DNA of 11,365 nucleotides from CAVPRW01 sp046727435 [NCBI: bacterium] (GTDB lineage: Bacteria; Tectomicrobia; Entotheonellia; J063), in contig JBKPCR010000326.1 of the NCBI GenBank assembly GCA_046727435.1, positions 1-11,365 on the forward strand. Reading direction: 5' to 3'. Shown here in pieces: positions 6,939 through 11,365 of this stretch. Numbering within the stretch: position 1 is the first letter of the stretch; every line of letters starts with the position of its first letter. A program made the translations under genes and the position numbers. The notes below the pieces were generated by a model, which was not told the DNA's origin, did not search any database, and worked only from the letters and a program-made list of their open reading frames with translations.

Positions 6939-7724
6939 CTAAGAAATCTGTGAGCTAGACTCTCCTTTAGAGCCCGAGGGTGGCGTGACTGGAATGAGCT
7001 CAACGCGAAACGACGGTTGGTCGGGAAAGCTCCGACGTAATAGTGGCAAGGCCACGTTATAAACGGGAACCTGTTGCTGCGTCCGCCCCTCAAGACTGCC
7101 GTGATGTGCGTGCCCATGGAAGACGGCTGTCACGGCGTAGCGATTCAGGGGCTCCTCAAGTCGGCTGGAGCCCAGGAACGGGAAAATCTCCGGCGGCTCA
7201 CCCTCAACTGTCGCTCGAATAGGAGAATAATGCAGCACCACAATACGCTGTGCAGTCTGCAGCCGTGAGATAGCTCTTTCGAGCTTCAGGGCCTCGTCGA
7301 TGGCTTCATGGACGAAGCGCTTGATGCTCTCCTCACCCCAAGGTTCCAACGCCCGCTCCCCAAAACCTCCAGCGAAGCCCTTAGCACCGGCGAAACCGAT
7401 GCCATGGATCTCACAACCATCGCCATCAAGAACTCTGACGCCCGCGTCGCTAAGAATAGATTGAACCTCCTGTGCTTGGCCGGACTCAAAGTCGTGATTA
7501 CCAAGTACCGCGACGACCGGGATCTTCAGGCTGCTGGTCAATTCCTTCGCTAGTACCTGGGCCTCTTCAGGTAGTCCATAGTCGGTGAGGTCCCCACAAA
7601 GCAAAAGGATGTCAGCCCCCTCATGAATCTGCTGGAACAACGATTGTAGGGCTCCCTGCGAAGTTTTCGTGCAATGCACATCGCCAATCGCCGCCACCCG
7701 TACCACCTGCTCCGCAGTGGCCAT
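6939..7724 (-). CDS. Calcineurin-like metallophosphoesterase
   Basis: 261-aa dinuclear metal-dependent phosphoesterase, apparently cytoplasmic as no signal peptide is seen. All family motifs are present: GDVH (D15, H17), GDLTDYG (D45), GNHDFE (N77, H78), HYSP (H165) and GHAHHG (H205, H207). The compact layout resembles the YfcE/class III cyclic-nucleotide phosphodiesterase-like members with a short cap. Possible activities include phosphodiesterase on cyclic nucleotides or dinucleotides, or phosphatase; the substrate is not determinable. AGGAGGA lies 4 bp before the ATG (complement of about 7729-7735). It is the first gene of the minus-strand trio, 91 bp from the next start. Its stop codon TAG falls at 6939-6941. 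Confidence 0.9.
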   Translation of the reverse strand: MATAEQVVRVAAIGDVHCTKTSQGALQSLFQQIHEGADILLLCGDLTDYGLPEEAQVLAKELTSSLKIPVVAVLGNHDFESGQAQEVQSILSDAGVRVLDGDGCEIHGIGFAGAKGFAGGFGERALEPWGEESIKRFVHEAIDEALKLERAISRLQTAQRIVVLHYSPIRATVEGEPPEIFPFLGSSRLEEPLNRYAVTAVFHGHAHHGSLEGRTQQQVPVYNVALPLLRRSFPDQPSFRVELIPVTPPSGSKGESSSQIS

Positions 7725-7982
7725 AGTCTCCTCCTATCTATCGATCCCCTTGAGCCTGGTGGGCCGCCCGCTGACCGCCCCCAATAAGATAATAGTGAGG
7801 AAGAGCTTATATTGGCCGGGTAGATGAGCGCTACAGCTGCCATCAGGTGCAGGTAGTAACAGCGTATTCCCAGTTCCAGCCAATCGGCGGTCCAGCTAGG
7901 AAACAGATCATACGCGAGCGCTACCATCTGAAAGATCGGTTAGTAAAATTGCCCCATGTTCATGCCTCGACGAATGTTAAGC

Positions 7983-7997
7983 GCAAGTTCTATGCCA
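7983..7997 (-). promoter_or_regulatory. Sigma-54 (-24/-12) promoter candidate upstream of the metallophosphoesterase gene
   Basis: The minus strand reads TGGCATAGAACTTGC, matching the RpoN consensus TGGCAYRNNNNTTGC at every specified base with the exact spacing between GG and GC. Transcription would start near 7971, leaving a leader of about 245 nt before the metallophosphoesterase ATG. A full match is expected by chance only rarely in a window of this size, and the site lies in non-coding DNA pointing at the gene. No activator gene is visible, so function is inferred. Confidence 0.5.
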
Positions 7998-8221
7998 GAA
8001 TGACGCGGGGTTGTCTTTTCGAGGTGCGCCGCCGTCAGCCGCCGCTGCAGCCTGAGATCAGAAGGGGAGGTGCGCTTCCAAGGATGGGCGTGGAGCATCG
8101 CTGGGGACGGGAAGTCGCCGCGGGCTAGTGATCTGGCGGGTTGTTCTGGCTCAATTGGCCACGGGAACGACACCAGGACCGCAATAGCTAACATGGAGAG
8201 CTATTTTAGGGGACTATCAAA

Positions 8222-8269
8222 TTGAGACAGAGCTGGGATGCCCTTTTTCATTCTGAGACACTATCTCAA
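8222..8269. promoter_or_regulatory. Cluster of TGAGAC half-sites, possible protein-binding array
   Basis: TGAGACA occurs twice on the plus strand, at 8223-8229 and 8254-8260, 31 bp apart (about three helical turns). The second forms a palindrome, TGAGA-CACTA-TCTCA (8254-8268). It lies about 230-270 bp upstream of the sigma-54-like site with respect to minus-strand transcription, so an enhancer for an RpoN activator is possible. A remnant insertion-sequence end is an alternative. Confidence 0.3.
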
Positions 8270-8333
8270 GCGGCCCTGACTAGCCAATGACGCACTCAGA
8301 TTAGGGCCTTTCGTCCGCATGGTGCCCGAGGGT

Positions 8334-8366
8334 AAGGGCGCTGGCCAATCGTCGGGCCTCGCCCTT
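8334..8366. other. Intergenic hairpin downstream of the aminotransferase gene
   Basis: AAGGGCG (8334-8340) pairs with CGCCCTT (8360-8366), and an inner GGCC (8343-8346) pairs with GGCC (8355-8358). It lies about 120 bp after the aminotransferase stop on the minus strand. There is no T run on either side, so it is not a typical intrinsic terminator. Confidence 0.35.
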
Positions 8367-8373
8367 CAGCGGC

Positions 8374-8395
8374 GGGCAACACAAGATAGTTGCCC
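8374..8395. other. Second intergenic hairpin downstream of the aminotransferase gene
   Basis: GGGCAAC (8374-8380) pairs with GTTGCCC (8389-8395) around an 8-nt loop. It is immediately next to the hairpin at 8334-8366 and about 90 bp past the aminotransferase stop. A smaller stem follows: ACGGCT (8430-8435) with AGCCGT (8441-8446). No T run is present, so it may act as a transcript 3' end stabiliser or a Rho-dependent end rather than an intrinsic terminator. Confidence 0.35.
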
Positions 8396-8486
8396 TAAAG
8401 CGAGTGCTGATGAGTGACACGCAGCTCATACGGCTGGACGAGCCGTTCGAGAGAGATGACTACCCCAATCGAATGTGTGTTGTGAT

Positions 8487-9701
8487 TCAAGAGGCGACAG
8501 CCTTGACTGGCTCACGCGCCTCCGCCCCGGCATATACCTGCTCAGCGCCGTTCACGGCTGCCCCTGGAACCACCCTGTACCCCATCTTCGCGAGGACCGA
8601 TTCTATGGCGTACAGTGTGTGCAGCACACAGCGCGGGATCGCCGTGACGCCCATGTGGCCGATGCGAATGGCCGTGTCGCGATACGGACTGAGGCCGGGG
8701 AGCGTGAAGATGCCGTGATCTTTTTGGAGATACTGCAGGAAATCGCCGGAGCGCATCCCCTCGGGCAATGGAATGCAAGTCACCGTGGGTGAGGCGAGCT
8801 CTGGCCTGGCCAACGGCTGGAGCCCCAACGCCTTAATGCCTTCTCGGAAGGCACGGGCGTTCAAGAGGTGCCGTGCAAAGCGCGCCTCCAATCCCTCCTC
8901 CAGGATCATGGTGAGCGCCTCGCGCAGGGCATAGAACAGATGCACGGCGGTAAATACGCCTTGCAGGCGTCGCATAGTGCGCCCGTCGACGGGTGGGTCG
9001 AGCGGTTGCCCTTTCCAGTTGAGAAGACCCCCAAAGATGTTACGGCACGGCTCCTGGCGCCCCTCCATGACGTCCCAGGCGCGATCGCTCACAGCCACAT
9101 AGGCATGCCCAATGGGAGCGGCAATAGCCTTGTGATTGCACGACACACAGAGATCAACCTCCCACGTATCGGTGGGAAGGTCGGCACCACCGAGGGAAGA
9201 GATGGCATCGAGCAAAAAAAGGGCTCCGTGGGCGTGGGCCAGTTTGGCGACCTCCCCAGCGTTCATGTACACGGCTCCAGAGGAAGTTTCGTTGTGCACC
9301 ATCGTCACCAGCTTATAGGTCCCCTGCGTGAGTTTGTCACGGATCACTGCTGTATCCAGCTGTTCACCCCATGGGAACTGTACCTCTTCGGCCTGTCCCC
9401 CAACCCCATTGACCACCCGTGCCGCCAGATGGCCAAACGTTCCGCAGATGATGACCAGGGCTCGGTCGCCCGGTTCGATGACGCTGGTGATTGCAGACTC
9501 CACGCCACTGCGGCCAGAACCAGGGAGAGGCACCACCTGATTGCGCGTCTGATAGACCTCAGCCAGCATATCCAACGTTTGCTCATAGAATTCCTGGAAT
9601 TCAGGGGTGACAGGACAGGCCGCTGGACGAATCATCGCCCGCAAGACGCGATCGGCGATGTCGTTAGGGCCTGGACACATTAAGATGTCATCAGTGTTCA
9701 C
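8487..9701 (-). CDS. Class V PLP-dependent aminotransferase (alanine/serine-glyoxylate aminotransferase-like)
   Basis: 404-aa cytoplasmic fold-type I PLP enzyme. It begins with the family signature MCPGPNDIADRVLRAM (8-23; usual form GPGP), then GSGRSGVESA (61-70, cofactor phosphate region) and HNETSSG (136-142). The PLP-pyridine aspartate is in LLDAISSLGG (D165), and the Schiff-base lysine is in SCNHKAIAAPIG (K191). The C-terminal domain ends with IRIGHMG. Relatives transfer amino groups from alanine, serine or aspartate to glyoxylate, or act in purine/ureide breakdown; NHK in place of the usual SQK around the lysine sets it somewhat apart. The start is GTG at 9701, with AAGGAG about 7 bp upstream. 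It is the last gene of a four-gene minus-strand set, 52 bp after the SDR gene. The tail after about residue 385 is alanine-rich and probably flexible. Confidence 0.9.
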   Translation of the reverse strand: MNTDDILMCPGPNDIADRVLRAMIRPAACPVTPEFQEFYEQTLDMLAEVYQTRNQVVPLPGSGRSGVESAITSVIEPGDRALVIICGTFGHLAARVVNGVGGQAEEVQFPWGEQLDTAVIRDKLTQGTYKLVTMVHNETSSGAVYMNAGEVAKLAHAHGALFLLDAISSLGGADLPTDTWEVDLCVSCNHKAIAAPIGHAYVAVSDRAWDVMEGRQEPCRNIFGGLLNWKGQPLDPPVDGRTMRRLQGVFTAVHLFYALREALTMILEEGLEARFARHLLNARAFREGIKALGLQPLARPELASPTVTCIPLPEGMRSGDFLQYLQKDHGIFTLPGLSPYRDTAIRIGHMGVTAIPRCVLHTLYAIESVLAKMGYRVVPGAAVNGAEQVYAGAEAREPVKAVAS

Positions 9702-9753
9702 TATGGCTCTCCTTGATGTGCTGCAGTGGGCATGGTGATCCTTGCCTTAGCGG

Positions 9754-10539
9754 TCACAAGTGATGCTGCCGGACCATCTCTTCGTCGAAGAGAATATGGC
9801 CAGTGAACGATTGCGGCGGTTGGCTGGCGATGAACACCGCCGCTTTGCCCATGGCCTCGGCCTTTTCGAATGGCTCTGGTGTTCCACCTGGAGGCGTCAT
9901 GCCAAATACGTTGCCCGGTGTCCGCACCCGGCCGACGGGCGAGAGGACGTTGGCACTAATACCTTGCGCCTGATATTCCACCGCCAGGCCTTGGGTGAGT
10001 CGCTCAAGAGCCGCCTTGGTGGCTGCATACATAAAGGCGCGTACCGGTCGGACATCGGTGTAGGGACCGGGCCCTGGGAAGATGGCGGCGTTCGAGGAAA
10101 TATTGATAATCCAGCCTTGGCCCTGCTGCAGCATCGTGGGCAGAACCGCCCGTATGCACAGGATAGGGCCTTTGATGTTGACGCGGTAATGCAAGTCGAG
10201 ATGGCGGGTGGGCAAATCAAGGATGCCTCGCGGCACCAGGACGGCGGCGTTATTCACCAGGATGTCGATGCGTCCAAAGGTGTCGAGGGTGCGCTGCACC
10301 ATGGCCGCGATTTGCTCTTCATCGGTGACATCGGTCTTGACCGCTAAGGCGCGTCGGCCGAGTGCCTCTACCTCTTGTGCGGTTTCATGAATGGTGCCGG
10401 GGAGTCGCGGGTCGGGCTGGCTCTCCGAACGCGCCGCCACCACGATATCCGCGCCCTCCGTGGCGAACGCCAGGGCAATGTCCTTGCCGATCCCACGTGA
10501 GCTGCCGGTCACAATCGCCACCTTTCCCGCAAGCGTCAT
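9754..10539 (-). CDS. SDR family NAD(P)-dependent oxidoreductase (HSDL2/citronellol dehydrogenase-like)
   Basis: 261-aa Rossmann-fold oxidoreductase. Cofactor motif TGSSRGIG (11-18), TDVTD (69-73) and NNAA (96-99); active site N121 (in VNIKG), serine in INISSN (S148/S149) and YAATK (Y171, K175). The segment RSESQPDPRLPGTIHETAQEVEALG (37-61) is a lengthened loop after the second beta strand. Its P-x-L-x-G-T-I pattern is typical of the HSDL2/citronellol-dehydrogenase branch of SDRs and separates it from FabG-type enzymes. The interval between the catalytic serine and tyrosine (about 22 residues) is longer than the usual 12-13, with GPGPYTDVRPVRAFM inserted. The substrate is probably an alcohol/ketone or acyl compound, undetermined. 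GAGAGG lies 6 bp before the ATG. It lies between the RidA pair and the aminotransferase on one strand, likely one operon. Confidence 0.9.
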   Translation of the reverse strand: MTLAGKVAIVTGSSRGIGKDIALAFATEGADIVVAARSESQPDPRLPGTIHETAQEVEALGRRALAVKTDVTDEEQIAAMVQRTLDTFGRIDILVNNAAVLVPRGILDLPTRHLDLHYRVNIKGPILCIRAVLPTMLQQGQGWIINISSNAAIFPGPGPYTDVRPVRAFMYAATKAALERLTQGLAVEYQAQGISANVLSPVGRVRTPGNVFGMTPPGGTPEPFEKAEAMGKAAVFIASQPPQSFTGHILFDEEMVRQHHL

Positions 10540-10643
10540 CAGTCACCTCTCCGAGAAAAATCATGAGGACCGTCACCACAAATGGACACAGCCGTCCACA
10601 GATGCTGGGTGTTTATCTAAGTCCATCTATGGTGGCAATCCTG

Positions 10644-11030
10644 TCAGATGGCAGCAACTCCCTCGACCTCGATCAAGAAATCTGGATTGAACAGGCTCTT
10701 GACCACGATCAAGGTGCTGGCCGGTAGTTCTCCCTGGAAAACCGCACTGCGCACCTCAGCCAACGCCGCGAAATCTTCGATGTTGGTGATATAGGTGGTG
10801 ATTTTCATCAAGTCTTTGAAGTCACCACCAGCCGCCTGCAAGACTTGCCGGAGGTTCTCGAAGACCTGACGCGCTTGGGTGCGCATATCCCCTTTGCCGA
10901 CGACGTTCCCATCGGTGTCCCGAGCCACTTGGCCTGAGATATACAGCAGTTGCCCCCCCTCCTGACGCGTCGCCATCTTGTAGTGAGCCACAGGTTTGGC
11001 CTCAGGAGTCGTGATGGCACTGAATGGCAT
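10644..11030 (-). CDS. RidA/YjgF family protein, downstream copy
   Basis: 128-aa member of the Rid (YER057c/YjgF/UK114) family, trimeric proteins with active sites at subunit interfaces. RidA itself hydrolyses reactive enamine/imine intermediates such as 2-aminoacrylate released by PLP enzymes. Visible: LLYISGQVARDTDGNVVGKGDMRTQARQVFENLRQVLQAAG (28-68) and the C-terminal signature region PASTLIVVKSLFNPDFLIEVEGVA (103-126). The family glutamate (E121/E123 region) is kept. The arginine that binds the substrate carboxylate in archetypal RidA (T-R-S-x-V) is replaced here by A-S-T (S105), so it belongs to another Rid subgroup and may not have RidA deaminase activity. AGGGAGG lies about 7 bp before the ATG at 11030. 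It begins 14 bp after a second Rid gene, suggesting tandem duplication and co-transcription. Confidence 0.9.
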   Translation of the reverse strand: MPFSAITTPEAKPVAHYKMATRQEGGQLLYISGQVARDTDGNVVGKGDMRTQARQVFENLRQVLQAAGGDFKDLMKITTYITNIEDFAALAEVRSAVFQGELPASTLIVVKSLFNPDFLIEVEGVAAI

Positions 11031-11044
11031 GTTGGACCCTCCCT

Positions 11045-11365
11045 TTATGCCACCGCCGCGATCAGTTCAATTTCTACGAGGAACTCCGGTCGCGCCAGAC
11101 CCTGAATTTCGACCAGGGTGGAGGCCGGATAATCGCCGTTGTAGAAGGCGCGACGCACGGGCGTGCCCTGCTGTCGCCAGGTGTCAATGCTCAGCACCCA
11201 GGTGGTTTCCTTCACCGCGCTGCCAGGCGTGGCGCCGGCTGCACGCAGCACATGGCCGATGTTTTCATAGACCTTTTCGGCCTGACGCCGCAGGTCGCCC
11301 ACCCCCGCCACCGAACCATCGGGGTTGTTCGCCACCTGACCGGCGAGATAAATCAGGCGGCCGCC
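11045..11365 (-). CDS. RidA/YjgF family protein, upstream copy (5' end outside window)
   Basis: The C-terminal 106 residues of a second Rid protein are present; the start lies beyond the right edge. It reads GGRLIYLAGQVANNPDGS at the cut end, then GDLRRQAEKVYENIGHVLRAAG, and ends with PASTLVEIQGLARPEFLVEIELIAAVA. It clearly resembles the following Rid gene (LAGQVA versus ISGQVA; QAEKVYENIGHVLRAAG versus QARQVFENLRQVLQAAG; both PASTL), by eye somewhat under half identical. Like its partner it lacks the canonical arginine in the T-R-S position. The tryptophan-rich VKETTWVLSIDTWRQQ (replacing MKITTYITNIEDFAAL) marks divergence in the substrate-facing region. The pair could form homo- or hetero-trimers. 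The internal GTG at 11335 is not the real start. Confidence 0.88.
   Translation of the reverse strand, partial: GGRLIYLAGQVANNPDGSVAGVGDLRRQAEKVYENIGHVLRAAGATPGSAVKETTWVLSIDTWRQQGTPVRRAFYNGDYPASTLVEIQGLARPEFLVEIELIAAVA

Larger units (their letters stand above)
7725..8486. other. About 760-bp region without a confident gene
   Basis: This stretch separates the aminotransferase gene from the metallophosphoesterase gene, both on the minus strand. No recognisable domain was found on either strand. On the minus strand one frame is open from an ATG at 8194 (hydrophobic MLAIAVLVSFPWP) to a single TAA at 7940-7942. It then continues from an ATG at 7927 with a hydrophobic LHLMAAVALIYPA segment until it runs into the metallophosphoesterase in another frame. 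This may be a decayed gene or chance. The region also holds a sigma-54-like promoter, TGAGAC half-sites and hairpins, listed separately. Its local composition is more mixed than that of the flanking genes. Confidence 0.5.

Noticed and set aside
7847-8128. 93-codon plus-strand frame in the gene-poor region
   Set aside because: Its product is rich in arginine with no recognisable motif, and there is no convincing RBS. It is most likely a chance frame.
6934-8214. Nine-base inverted repeat GTCCCCTAA (6934-6942) and TTAGGGGAC (8206-8214) bracketing the metallophosphoesterase gene, as if ends of a mobile unit
   Set aside because: Many 9-base inverted pairs are expected by chance in 11 kb, the flanks beyond the 9 bases do not match, no target duplication or transposase is visible, and the left copy overlaps the phosphoesterase stop codon.
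8868-9683. 271-codon plus-strand frame opposite the aminotransferase, and a similar 195-codon frame at 9760-10347 opposite the SDR
   Set aside because: Both are mirror frames of genes with intact family motifs; neither has a recognisable domain.

Overview
The window carries thirteen recognisable protein genes, one of them cut by the right edge. No tRNA, rRNA, CRISPR array or intact mobile element was seen. Base composition is GC-rich and most genes have clear Shine-Dalgarno sites (AGGAGG, GGGAGG or AAGGA types), with two GTG starts. The order PLPBP (YggS), ProC, YggT, DivIVA-domain protein is a widespread bacterial housekeeping neighbourhood. With the heptamer-type intergenic repeats, it suggests an uncultured, probably Gram-negative lineage such as Nitrospirota, NC10/Methylomirabilota or Tectomicrobia. 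That placement is an impression and was not tested.

Left part (1-5475, plus strand): yggS-proC-yggT-divIVA-mtnA, then an AMP-forming acyl-CoA ligase. The first four link PLP homeostasis, proline synthesis, a small membrane protein and a coiled-coil polar/division protein. mtnA (methionine salvage) follows 29 bp after divIVA, and the ligase has its own strong RBS 98 bp later. A branched hairpin plus a T run closes this block where it meets the convergent minus-strand genes.

Middle part (5550-8486, minus strand): a metallophosphoesterase, a nucleotidyltransferase-fold protein and a small heat-shock protein lie head to tail in transcription order. Upstream of them is about 760 bp with no confident gene. 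That stretch contains a near-consensus sigma-54 -24/-12 element pointing at the metallophosphoesterase, a cluster of TGAGAC half-sites, hairpins, and one frame broken by a single stop.

Right part (8487-11365, minus strand): two tandem, diverged RidA-family proteins, an HSDL2/citronellol-dehydrogenase-like SDR and a class V PLP aminotransferase, read in that order with gaps of 14, 104 and 52 bp. This looks like a small catabolic or detoxifying operon. A PLP aminotransferase and Rid proteins fit together because Rid proteins handle reactive enamines and imines, but the substrate cannot be read from the sequence.

I did not find a clear new biological system. The most unusual items are the possible sigma-54-controlled metallophosphoesterase/nucleotidyltransferase/Hsp20 cluster, the tandem Rid pair lacking the canonical arginine, and the heptamer-periodic palindrome between yggS and proC.
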